A DNA stretch of 64,000 nucleotides from CBDDCQ01 sp965226285 (GTDB taxonomy: Bacteria > Bacteroidota > Bacteroidia > Flavobacteriales > Ichthyobacteriaceae), in NCBI GenBank assembly GCA_965226285.1, contig CBDDCQ010000006.1:248001-312000 (forward strand), written 5' to 3'. The position numbers and the translations under genes were made by a program. Under the pieces are notes generated by a model. The model saw only the letters and a list, made by a program, of their open reading frames with translations, was not told where the DNA came from and did not search any database. Shown here in pieces: positions 35,133-43,201 of this stretch (positions are counted from its first letter, which is position 1; each line of letters opens with the position of its first letter).

Positions 35133-35188
35133 AGTTTTGTTTTTTAGAATGGATAATATTTTATATTGTTAAGAAAGGTATGTATGAG

Positions 35189-35221
35189 AAGGATAAATCT
35201 ATATGAGGTTTATCCTTTTTT
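35189..35221 (+). terminator. Rho-independent terminator at the end of the ribosomal supercluster
   Basis: AAGGATAAA (35189-35197) pairs with TTTATCCTT (35209-35217) over 9 bp, followed by a T run. It separates rplQ from carA. Confidence 0.82.
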
Positions 35222-35242
35222 TATAAATAATTGTAAAATAGT

Positions 35243-36343
35243 ATGAGATATCAATTAAAAAAACCGGCACTATTACTCTTGAAGGATGGTACAATATTTA
35301 AAGGTAGTTCTATAGGAATAGAAGGAGAAGCTGTAGGAGAGATATGCTTTAATACAGGTATGACTGGATACCAAGAAATTTTTACAGATCCATCTTATTA
35401 TGGACAACTTATGGTAACTACTAATGCTCATGTAGGTAATTATGGAGTAGTAGAAAATGAAGTGGAATCCAATACCATAAAAATAGCGGGACTTATATGT
35501 AAGAATTTTAGTCATCAATACTCTAGATATGGCAATACAAAATCTTTGTATGATGAGTTTGTACAGCAGAAAAGAATGGCTATTTGTGATATAGATACTA
35601 GGGCTTTAGTAAGACATATTACAAAGAATGGAGCAATGAATGCTATTATATCTACAGCAATAAATGATATATATAGGCTTAAATCAAAATTAAATGAAGC
35701 ACCTGAAATGGAAGGTTTGGAATTGGTATCTAAAGTATCAACTAAAGAAGTTTATTATTGTGGGAATTCCAATAGTAAATATAAAGTCTCTGTAGTTGAT
35801 TTAGGTATCAAAAAGAGTATATTAGATAATTTGTCTGATAGGGGGTGCTATTTGAAAGTATATCCTTATCATTCTACATTTGAACAGTTAAGTGATTGGA
35901 ATCCTGATGGTTATTTTTTGTCAAATGGTCCAGGTGACCCAGAACCTCTTAAGCAAGTACAAAAATTGGCAAAAACGATTATAGATAAAAAGTTACCATT
36001 ATTTGGTATTTGTTTGGGTCATCAAATTATAGCACTATCTCAAGGAATAAGTACTTATAAAATGCACAATGGACATAGAGGAGTGAATCATCCTATAAAG
36101 AATTTAAAGATAGGTAAAGGTGAGATTACTTCTCAAAATCATGGTTTTGTAGTCGATAAAGAAGAAATCAAAAATGGCGAGGAAATAGAAATTACACATA
36201 TACATTTGAATGATCATACAGTTGCGGGAATTAGGCTAAAAAATAGTAATTGTTTTTCTGTGCAATATCATCCAGAGGCATCGCCTGGACCAAATGATTC
36301 TAAGTATTTATTTGATGAGTTTATAGAAATAATTAATAATTAA
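35243..36343 (+). CDS. carA: Carbamoyl phosphate synthase small subunit
   Basis: CarA (366 aa) hydrolyses glutamine and passes ammonia to CarB for pyrimidine and arginine synthesis. The N-terminal domain has FNTGMTGYQEIFTDPSYYGQ. The class I amidotransferase domain contains LSNGPGDPEPL, the nucleophile Cys near residue 257 in FGICLGHQIIAL, and the histidine of SVQYHPEASPGP. carB is not next to it. The order rplQ-carA-eno is a known Flavobacteriia arrangement. Confidence 0.97.
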   Translation: MRYQLKKPALLLLKDGTIFKGSSIGIEGEAVGEICFNTGMTGYQEIFTDPSYYGQLMVTTNAHVGNYGVVENEVESNTIKIAGLICKNFSHQYSRYGNTKSLYDEFVQQKRMAICDIDTRALVRHITKNGAMNAIISTAINDIYRLKSKLNEAPEMEGLELVSKVSTKEVYYCGNSNSKYKVSVVDLGIKKSILDNLSDRGCYLKVYPYHSTFEQLSDWNPDGYFLSNGPGDPEPLKQVQKLAKTIIDKKLPLFGICLGHQIIALSQGISTYKMHNGHRGVNHPIKNLKIGKGEITSQNHGFVVDKEEIKNGEEIEITHIHLNDHTVAGIRLKNSNCFSVQYHPEASPGPNDSKYLFDEFIEIINN

Positions 36344-36355
36344 AAAATATTATAG

Positions 36356-37648
36356 ATGAGTATTATAGTAAAAATTAAAGCCAGACAAATATTGGATTCT
36401 AGAGGTAACCCTACTGTAGAAGTAGATGTAATTACAGATACAGGTATGTTGGGCAGAGCTGCAGTTCCTTCAGGAGCTTCTACGGGAGAACATGAAGCAG
36501 TAGAACTTAGAGATGGGGGTAAAGCTTATTTAGGAAAAGGAGTGAAAAAAGCTGTAGAAAACGTAAATGAAATTATAGCAAAGAAATTAGTAGGTTTTTC
36601 AGTATTTGAACAAAATTTGTCAGATAAAATAATGATAGAATTAGACGGTACTGAAAATAAATCTAAGCTGGGAGCTAATGCTATATTGGGTGTTTCATTA
36701 GCTATGGCAAAGGCGGCAGCTAATGAGCTTAGGATACCATTGTATAGGTATATAGGTGGAGTAAGTGCCCATACGTTACCTGTACCTATGATGAATATTA
36801 TCAATGGAGGTTCACATTCTGATGCACCAATTGCTTTTCAAGAATTTATGATAATGCCAGTGAAAACAGAAGATTTTCAAACGGCTATAAGGGTGGGTAC
36901 AGAGATATTCCATAGTTTAAAGAAAGTGTTACACAGTAGAAATTTGAGTACAGCAGTAGGAGATGAAGGAGGTTTTGCTCCTGCTTTAAATGGAACAGAG
37001 GATGCACTCAATACTATTATGCAAGCTATAGAGGATGCGGGGTATAAAGCGGGAGAGGAAGTAATGATAGCCCTTGATGTAGCTTCATCAGAGTTTTACA
37101 AAGATGGCAAGTATGATTATACGATGTTTGAAGGCAGCAAAGGAGTAATTAGAACTTCTCAGGAACAAGCTAATTATTTAAGTGAATTGACTAGAAAATA
37201 TCCTATTATATCTATAGAAGATGGAATGGATGAGAATGATTGGGAAGGATGGAAAGTACTTACTGATCAAATAGGAAGTAAGGTACAGTTAGTGGGAGAT
37301 GATTTATTCGTTACTAGTGTAAAGAGATTAGATAAAGGTATTAAAGAAAATATAGCAAACTCTATTTTGATAAAGGTAAATCAGATAGGAACGCTTACAG
37401 AGACTATAGCAGCTGTAGAAATGGCTAAAAATGCTGGATATACTGCCGTAATGAGTCATCGTTCAGGTGAAACAGAAGATAGTACTGTTGCAGATTTGGC
37501 AGTGGCACTAAATACAGGTCAAATTAAAACAGGTTCTGCATCTCGTTCGGATAGAATGGCTAAATATAATCAATTGCTTAGGATAGAAGAGGAATTAGCA
37601 GAGGTGGCTTATTTTCCTAAACATAAGGCTTTTAAAGTAGAGCTTTAA
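36356..37648 (+). CDS. eno: Enolase
   Basis: Enolase (430 aa) converts 2-phosphoglycerate to phosphoenolpyruvate. Clear motifs are ILDSRGNPTVEVDV, GASTGEHEAVELRDG, MMNIINGGSHSDAPIAFQEF, GDEGGFAPAL, the metal ligand ISIEDGMDENDW, QLVGDDLFVT and SHRSGETEDSTVADLAVAL. It lies 12 bp after carA and probably shares its transcript. Confidence 0.98.
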   Translation: MSIIVKIKARQILDSRGNPTVEVDVITDTGMLGRAAVPSGASTGEHEAVELRDGGKAYLGKGVKKAVENVNEIIAKKLVGFSVFEQNLSDKIMIELDGTENKSKLGANAILGVSLAMAKAAANELRIPLYRYIGGVSAHTLPVPMMNIINGGSHSDAPIAFQEFMIMPVKTEDFQTAIRVGTEIFHSLKKVLHSRNLSTAVGDEGGFAPALNGTEDALNTIMQAIEDAGYKAGEEVMIALDVASSEFYKDGKYDYTMFEGSKGVIRTSQEQANYLSELTRKYPIISIEDGMDENDWEGWKVLTDQIGSKVQLVGDDLFVTSVKRLDKGIKENIANSILIKVNQIGTLTETIAAVEMAKNAGYTAVMSHRSGETEDSTVADLAVALNTGQIKTGSASRSDRMAKYNQLLRIEEELAEVAYFPKHKAFKVEL

Positions 37649-38121
37649 GTCTTATAACAAAAGCAAAAATCGATTGATAAAGCCCTAAATGAAATATGTA
37701 GATTCTATTAGTAAATGCAATTTAAATAGGATAAAAAGGTTGTTTTTTGTCAAAAATAGTGTATTAATATTAAAGAAATTAATAACAAAAGACCGCTACA
37801 ATATAATATATTTAAAATCAGTATGTTACAGTCGTAAAAATGTTTGTATTTTCAGCATGAAATCATAATATGTTAAAAATCAATAACTTGTATTCGATGT
37901 AGAAACTACAGAAACATAACACTTGATTTTTTGTCGTGTAACGGTCTTAAAATGTACATTCTATATCCCGTATATCACTATTATTGCTAATAGGTTATAG
38001 GCGAAAATCTCTATATTTATTGGGTTTTTCCTGTTTTATAGTTCAAAAAGCTACATTTTTAACTAAAATTTCATCTGATTGTCCATCCAACTCATTTTTG
38101 GATAGAAAATGATAAAAAAGA
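37649..38121. other. AT-rich intergenic stretch
   Basis: About 470 bases between eno and the promoter of the glycosidase gene. I see no coding sequence, RNA gene or strong hairpin in it. Confidence 0.5.
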
Positions 38122-38151
38122 TTGATACTAAAATATTAATTCGTATATTTG
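38122..38151 (+). promoter_or_regulatory. Promoter of the GH127-type lipoprotein gene
   Basis: TTG (38122-38124) and TATATTTG (38144-38151) are 19 bp apart, a good Bacteroidota promoter, 83 bp before the ATG at 38235. Confidence 0.65.
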
Positions 38152-38234
38152 TGGCATTGTAAAAATGCTTGATATTTTATTGGTTGAAAATCAGGTAATA
38201 ACTTAGTGAATTATAACTTAAAAAAATAATAATT

Positions 38235-40589
38235 ATGAATCTTAAATTATTTAATAAAATACATTTGAATTTTTATTTTGTATTTTTAGTATCGATATTT
38301 TTAATAACCTTTTTGTCTTGTTCAAAAAAAATGAAATTATCTGTAGTAAATAGACCAGATATGTCTATGACTAACAATCATTATGTTGGTAATCAACCTC
38401 CTCTTGCTCCTTTAGCCTTTATTAAATTACCTGTAAGTAGTATAAAACCAAATGGATGGCTAAAAGAGTATTTGATTCGTCAAAAAAATGGACTTACAGG
38501 TAATCTTGGTAAAATATCTGCTTGGTTGCAAAAAGAAGATAATGCTTGGCTTTCTGATAAAGGTGAAGGTAAATGGGGATGGGAGGAGTTACCTTATTGG
38601 TTGAAAGGTTATGCAAATATTGGGTATATATTGCGAGATAAAGATATTATTAAAGAATCCAGTGAATGGCTTGAAGGCGTTATTAATAGTCAGCGTTCTG
38701 ATGGGAATTTTGGACCAAACAGGTGGTTTGGAGGAGATGGTGAAAAACAAAATTTTTGGGGCAGTGCAGCTATAAAGAAATCACCTGTTGATTTTGGCCC
38801 AGTCAATAACACTAAAAAACAAGATTTTTGGGGTAATATGATAATGCTTTATTGTTTACAATCGTACTATGAATATACTAAAGATGAGAGAGTTCTTAAT
38901 TTAATGACTAAATATTTTAAATATCAATTGAATGTTTCAGATAAATATTTTTTAAAATCATATTGGCAAGAGCGTAGAGCAGGGGATAATTTATATAGTG
39001 TGATATGGTTATATAATAGAACAAAACAACCTTTTTTATTAAAGTTAGCAGAAAAATTAAATCGTAATACGGCTGATTGGACGGCTAGAGATATTCCTTT
39101 AGAAAAGATAAAAAATTGGTATAGTGTTAGGGGAGATCAAAAAAAAGTGCCTGATTGGTATAGAAATCGGATAAAGAAAAATTGGGATAGTGTTAAGGAT
39201 AATAAAAAAGTACCTGATTGGTATAGAAATGAGATAAAGAAAAATTGGGATGGTGTTAAGGATAATAGAAAAGTACCTGATTGGTATAGAGATCAGATAG
39301 ATTGGCATAATGTAAATCATGCTCAATGTTTTAGACAACCAGCACAGTATTATCAAATAAGTAAAGATTCAACTCATTTAAAAGCTACCTATGAAAATTT
39401 TAATATAATTCGTGAACATTTTGGTCAAGTACCAGGAGGTATGTTTGGAGCTGATGAAAATGCTCGTCCCGGATACTTTGATCCTAGACAAGCAGTAGAA
39501 ACTTGTGGAATGGTTGAACAAATGAATTCAGATCAGCATTTACTTCGTATTACTGGAGATCCATTTTGGGCTGACCATAATGAAAATGTTGCGTTTAATT
39601 CATATCCTGCTGCAGTAATGCCAGATTTTAAATCTTTACACTATCTTACTGCTCCTAATATGGTACTATTAGATTCTGAAAACCATCGTCCAGGTATTCA
39701 AAATCATGGACCTATGTTGGTTATGAATCCTCTTAGTCATAGATGTTGCCAGCATAATCATACTCAAGGCTGGCCTTATTTTGTTGAAAATTTATGGATG
39801 GCGACTAATGATAATGGTATTGCAGCCTTGGTTTATAGTGCATCTGAGGTAGATGTGAAGGTGGGAAAAAAAGGTCGAGAAATAAAGATAATACAATCGA
39901 CAAATTACCCATTTGAAGATAAAGTTGTTTTTAAAGTAAATACTAGCAGTAGTGTTGAATTTCCATTCTATTTAAGGATCCCTTCTTGGTGTGATAATGC
40001 TTCAATACATATTAATGGAAAAGAATTAAAAGGTGATTTTGCTAGTAATAAGTATGTTAAAATTGAAAAATTGTGGAATAATAATGATGAAGTAGTTCTA
40101 AAACTCCCTATGAAGTTTAGAGTAAAAGTATGGAAGAAAAATTATAATAGTTTTAGTGTATCACATGGTCCATTGACATATTCTTTAAAAATTGATGAAA
40201 AATTAATAAAAAGAGATAGTGAGAAAACTGCTATTTGGGATGCAAAATGGCGAAAAGATGTTGATACGAAACAATGGTCATCTTGGGAAATACATCCTGC
40301 ATCGGATTGGAATTATAGTTTAATTTACGATAAAAATAATATTCAAAAATCATTTGAAATACACAAGAGACCTTGGCCTAAAAATAATTTTCCATTTACT
40401 ATAAAAGATTGCCCTATTGTTATAAAATCTAAGGCAAAAAAAATACCTGAATGGAAATTAGATAAATATAAACTTGTTGGAGAATTAAAAGATTTGCCTA
40501 ATAAATCTGATTCACCTATTGAATATGTTGAACTTGTTCCTATGGGGGCAGCTCGTTTAAGAATTAGTTCTTTTCCTAATATTGAATGA
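38235..40589 (+). CDS. Lipoprotein glycoside hydrolase of the DUF1680/GH127 (beta-L-arabinofuranosidase) family with a tandem-repeat insertion
   Basis: The 784-residue product starts with a lipoprotein signal (VFLVSIFLITFLSC), so it should be anchored in the cell envelope. The (alpha/alpha)6-barrel of DUF1680 follows: PNGWLKEYLIRQKNGL, GWEELPYWLKGYANIGY, then HNVNHAQCFRQPAQYY. Metal-site motifs known from GH127 are present: VETCGMVEQM near residue 420 (Glu-x-Cys) and SHRCCQHNHTQGWPYF near 502 (paired Cys). The C-terminal beta-sandwich part has FPFYLRIPSWCDNASIHING. Substrate specificity cannot be told; GH127 and GH146 act on beta-L-arabinofuranosides. Odd feature: residues about 292-355 contain a tandem repeat inserted just before the conserved HNVNHAQ strand. 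No other carbohydrate genes surround it, so it stands alone. Confidence 0.85.
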   Translation: MNLKLFNKIHLNFYFVFLVSIFLITFLSCSKKMKLSVVNRPDMSMTNNHYVGNQPPLAPLAFIKLPVSSIKPNGWLKEYLIRQKNGLTGNLGKISAWLQKEDNAWLSDKGEGKWGWEELPYWLKGYANIGYILRDKDIIKESSEWLEGVINSQRSDGNFGPNRWFGGDGEKQNFWGSAAIKKSPVDFGPVNNTKKQDFWGNMIMLYCLQSYYEYTKDERVLNLMTKYFKYQLNVSDKYFLKSYWQERRAGDNLYSVIWLYNRTKQPFLLKLAEKLNRNTADWTARDIPLEKIKNWYSVRGDQKKVPDWYRNRIKKNWDSVKDNKKVPDWYRNEIKKNWDGVKDNRKVPDWYRDQIDWHNVNHAQCFRQPAQYYQISKDSTHLKATYENFNIIREHFGQVPGGMFGADENARPGYFDPRQAVETCGMVEQMNSDQHLLRITGDPFWADHNENVAFNSYPAAVMPDFKSLHYLTAPNMVLLDSENHRPGIQNHGPMLVMNPLSHRCCQHNHTQGWPYFVENLWMATNDNGIAALVYSASEVDVKVGKKGREIKIIQSTNYPFEDKVVFKVNTSSSVEFPFYLRIPSWCDNASIHINGKELKGDFASNKYVKIEKLWNNNDEVVLKLPMKFRVKVWKKNYNSFSVSHGPLTYSLKIDEKLIKRDSEKTAIWDAKWRKDVDTKQWSSWEIHPASDWNYSLIYDKNNIQKSFEIHKRPWPKNNFPFTIKDCPIVIKSKAKKIPEWKLDKYKLVGELKDLPNKSDSPIEYVELVPMGAARLRISSFPNIE
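39110..39299 (+). repeat. 63-bp tandem repeat inside the glycosidase gene
   Basis: The unit encodes 21 residues, VPDWYRNxIKKNWDxVKDNK. VPDWYR occurs at 39147, 39210 and 39273, exactly 63 bp apart; a partial unit (IKNWYSVRGDQKK) precedes. The DNA copies are nearly identical, so the expansion is recent and kept in frame. Confidence 0.92.
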
Positions 40590-40593
40590 TAAT

Positions 40594-40631
40594 ATCCTTT
40601 TAGATATGATAATAGATTTCTATAAAAGGAT
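40594..40631 (+). terminator. Inverted repeat after the glycosidase gene, possible terminator
   Basis: ATCCTTTTA (40594-40602) pairs with TAAAAGGAT (40623-40631) over 9 bp with a 20-nt loop. No T run follows, so its action as a terminator is uncertain. The rest up to 40887 shows nothing recognisable. Confidence 0.35.
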
Positions 40632-40887
40632 GCATAAAATAATTTAAGGATTAAAAGGTATTATTTAAAAAGCTATTAGTTATCATAAAGATGTGATAAG
40701 AGAAATTGGATAATAAAGATATTTATCTGTAAAATGAGAATATTTAGTTAATATATCTTGTATTTTATATAGTTAGGTAAATTTGATTTTTTACCATAGT
40801 TTTTTGTATTATAGGTTTTCAATTCAATATGTATAATGTAAATGGCAGAAAGTATAGTATAAAGTTAAGGAATTGGATATTAGATAA

Positions 40888-41499
40888 ATGTTTGCAAAAC
40901 GTAAAATACGAGATATATTTTTAGAGATTATTCCGGTGACTTTTGGTGTGCTTATAGCACTTTGGGTAAATGGTACCAAACAAAATGATAAAGATAAAAG
41001 ATTTAAAGACGATTTAGTATATTCAATATATAAAGAACTTATACATAATATAAAAGGGTTAGAAAAAAATACAATACATCATGATACGATACTAAAAAAC
41101 TTTATAGATAGTAGAAAAAATAATAATGAAAAAGTGTTAGATGTTATTTCTAAAACAAAAGGATTTAGGTTTACAGAGATGATAACAATATCGTCTTATA
41201 TTTTAGAAACGGAAAAAATGATGCTGTTTGATCATCCTACTATAATGAAGATATCAGAATTATATAAGGTATATAAAATTTTCAAAACAAGACAAATGAA
41301 AATATTATCACTTCTCTATAAAAAGTTACTTTCTAATTCAAGAGAAGTTAAAATGATGCTATACTATATAATTACCGATTTTGTGCATGAAGAAAAAAAA
41401 TTATTACATATTTGTAAAGATACAGAATTATTCCTTAGAGAGAAATATACTTGGCAATTGAAATTGAGAAATATGATAGATGAAATTAAGAGTTTGTGA
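40888..41499 (+). CDS. Membrane-anchored protein resembling DUF6090-type proteins, first of a pair
   Basis: The 203-residue protein starts with a basic stretch and one hydrophobic segment (EIIPVTFGVLIALWVNGTKQ), then a charged helical body without Cys or catalytic motifs (KDKRFKDDLVYSIYKELIHN). This layout, an N-terminal membrane anchor followed by a soluble alpha-helical part, resembles DUF6090-like proteins common in Flavobacteriia, whose function is unknown. The next gene is a paralog whose GTG start overlaps this stop codon (TTGTGA). Confidence 0.6.
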   Translation: MFAKRKIRDIFLEIIPVTFGVLIALWVNGTKQNDKDKRFKDDLVYSIYKELIHNIKGLEKNTIHHDTILKNFIDSRKNNNEKVLDVISKTKGFRFTEMITISSYILETEKMMLFDHPTIMKISELYKVYKIFKTRQMKILSLLYKKLLSNSREVKMMLYYIITDFVHEEKKLLHICKDTELFLREKYTWQLKLRNMIDEIKSL

Positions 41500-42086
41500 A
41501 ATATATATTAAGAAATATAATATTTGATATTATTCCCGTAACTTTTGGAGTACTTATAGCACTTTGGATAAGTGATATAAAACAAAAAGAAAAAGATAAG
41601 AAATTCAGAGATGATTTAATATACTCTTTACATCAAGAATTGACATATAATATAAAAGAACTTGAAAGAAGCATAGTACTTCAAGATACTTTACTTAAAA
41701 ACCTTATGTATGCTAAGGATGATAAAACTAAAAATCTATTAGGTGTGGTATTAAAGATGAAAGGTATTAAGTTTATTAATCTTAAGGAAATGTCATTTTA
41801 TATTTTAAAAACAGAAAAAATAATGTTATTTGAGAATTCTATGATAATGAATATGGCAAAGTTAAATGGATTGCATCAATTTATAAAAAAGTCACAAGAA
41901 GAATTATTAAGTAACTTTTATACAAATTTATTTTCTTATTCACAAGATATTAAAACAATGCTTTACTATATGTTTCAAGGTTATTTAAATTCAGAAAAAG
42001 CATTGCTACATTATAGTAAGAAGATAAAAAAGATAATAGATGAAGGGCATAAATGGTATTTGGAAGAACAAAAAGCAATAGACTGA
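41496..42086 (+). CDS. Membrane-anchored paralog of the preceding gene
   Basis: The 196-residue protein shares the anchor (DIIPVTFGVLIALWISDIKQ) and the body (KDKKFRDDLIYSLHQELTYN, ILKTEKIMLFENSMIMN) with its neighbour. It starts with GTG at 41496, overlapping the previous stop by four bases, so the pair is translationally coupled. They may form a heteromer. No function can be assigned. The following 130 bp to lspA carry no gene. Confidence 0.6.
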   Translation: MKYILRNIIFDIIPVTFGVLIALWISDIKQKEKDKKFRDDLIYSLHQELTYNIKELERSIVLQDTLLKNLMYAKDDKTKNLLGVVLKMKGIKFINLKEMSFYILKTEKIMLFENSMIMNMAKLNGLHQFIKKSQEELLSNFYTNLFSYSQDIKTMLYYMFQGYLNSEKALLHYSKKIKKIIDEGHKWYLEEQKAID

Positions 42087-42217
42087 TGAAGATAAAAAGA
42101 ATTCTCTGAAAATTTTATAAAATGTACATAAAATAAAACATATTGTAAATAAAATCCAATTATAAATCAAGGATAGTCAATTGATTTACAGCATAATAAT
42201 ATGGAATTTACAATAAA

Positions 42218-42823
42218 TTAAATTAACTCTTTAGAAATAGTTTTATTGAAAATAATAAGTAATCCAAAACCAATAGAAATAGCAGTATCTGCTAAGTTAA
42301 ATATAGGTTGAAAAAATATAAAGTAATCTCCACCCCAAAATGGTAGCCAGTCAGGCAAAAAACCTTTCCAAAGAGGTAAGTATAGCATATCTACAACTTT
42401 CCCAAATAATATATTAGCATATCCACCGTTATCAGGTAAGAAAGATGCTATTTGACCGTCGCTATGGTTAAATAAAACTCCATAGAATACAGAATCTAAA
42501 ATGTTTCCCAAAGCTCCAGAAAAAATAAGAGAAATAGCAATTATAAGTATAGAGTGTTTATTCTTAGTAATAACCTTTTTAAGCCATAGAAATATAAGTG
42601 TAATGGCAATTAGTCTAAAAAGTGTAAGGGCTAATTTACCATAGTCACCACCTAATTGCCATCCAAAAGCCATTCCGGGGTTCTCTGTAAAATGGATAAT
42701 AAACCAATTGGTAATACGTATTTCATCACCTAAAGCCATATTCGTCTTTATCCATATTTTAGACCATTGATCTACTATTAAAGTAAATATGATTATGAAT
42801 ATAGCAATGTTTTTTTTTCGCAT
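42218..42823 (-). CDS. lspA: Lipoprotein signal peptidase (signal peptidase II)
   Basis: LspA cuts signal peptides of prolipoproteins in the inner membrane after lipid attachment. The 201-residue protein has four membrane segments and the motifs DQWSK, FTENPGMAFG, the first catalytic Asp in GNILDSVFYG and the second in FNLADTAI. The family often has GNxxDR; here Ser replaces Arg. A loop of about 40 residues between these sites (GQIASFLPDNGGYANILFGK) is typical of Bacteroidota. It is 3 bp after the DksA-like gene in an operon with ileS. Many lipoproteins in this window would depend on it. Confidence 0.96.
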   Translation of the reverse strand: MRKKNIAIFIIIFTLIVDQWSKIWIKTNMALGDEIRITNWFIIHFTENPGMAFGWQLGGDYGKLALTLFRLIAITLIFLWLKKVITKNKHSILIIAISLIFSGALGNILDSVFYGVLFNHSDGQIASFLPDNGGYANILFGKVVDMLYLPLWKGFLPDWLPFWGGDYFIFFQPIFNLADTAISIGFGLLIIFNKTISKELI

Positions 42824-42826
42824 TGC

Positions 42827-43201
42827 TTAAAGTTGTTTCTTTTTAGCATCTATACTGGAGGTAGTATGAGGTACTATTTTCAATCTTTCGGGATTGATGA
42901 GTTTTCCTGTAACCTTACAAATACCATAGGTTTTATTCTCAATTCTGATAAGTGCATTTTTCAGATCTCTGATAAACTTTTCTTGTCTTGAAGCTAATAT
43001 AGCATTACTCTCCTTAGAAGAAGTATTAGCACCTTCTTCCATAAATTTAAAAGAAGGACTAGTATCATTAGTTCCATTGTTTTTATCATTGCTTAAATTC
43101 TCTCCAATAAATTTTAAGTCATATTCTGCTATGGCTAATTTTTCTAGAATTATTTTTTTGAATTTTTCTAATTCTTTATCTGAATATCTTAGATTTTCCA
43201 T
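42827..43201 (-). CDS. DksA/TraR-family protein without a full zinc finger
   Basis: The 124-residue protein resembles DksA/TraR proteins that bind RNA polymerase through its secondary channel: an N-terminal coiled coil (SDKELEKFKKIILEKLAIAE), NNGTNDTSPSFKFMEEGANT, ARQEKFIRDLKNALIRIENK and the tail TYGICKVTGKLINPERLKIV. Only one of the four zinc ligands (the Cys in YGICKVTG) remains, which is normal for the Flavobacteriia version. The start codon lies inside the 3' end of ileS (26 bp overlap); the conserved YSDKELEKFKK begins right after it, which supports this start. Confidence 0.88.
   Translation of the reverse strand: MENLRYSDKELEKFKKIILEKLAIAEYDLKFIGENLSNDKNNGTNDTSPSFKFMEEGANTSSKESNAILASRQEKFIRDLKNALIRIENKTYGICKVTGKLINPERLKIVPHTTSSIDAKKKQL

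Noticed and set aside
37649..38121. Possible RNA gene or riboswitch in the long gap after eno
   Set aside because: No tRNA-like cloverleaf, conserved riboswitch core or strong hairpin was seen by eye.
40594..40631. Firm terminator call for the inverted repeat after the glycosidase gene
   Set aside because: The stem is perfect, but there is no T run and the loop is 20 nt, so it is listed only at low confidence.
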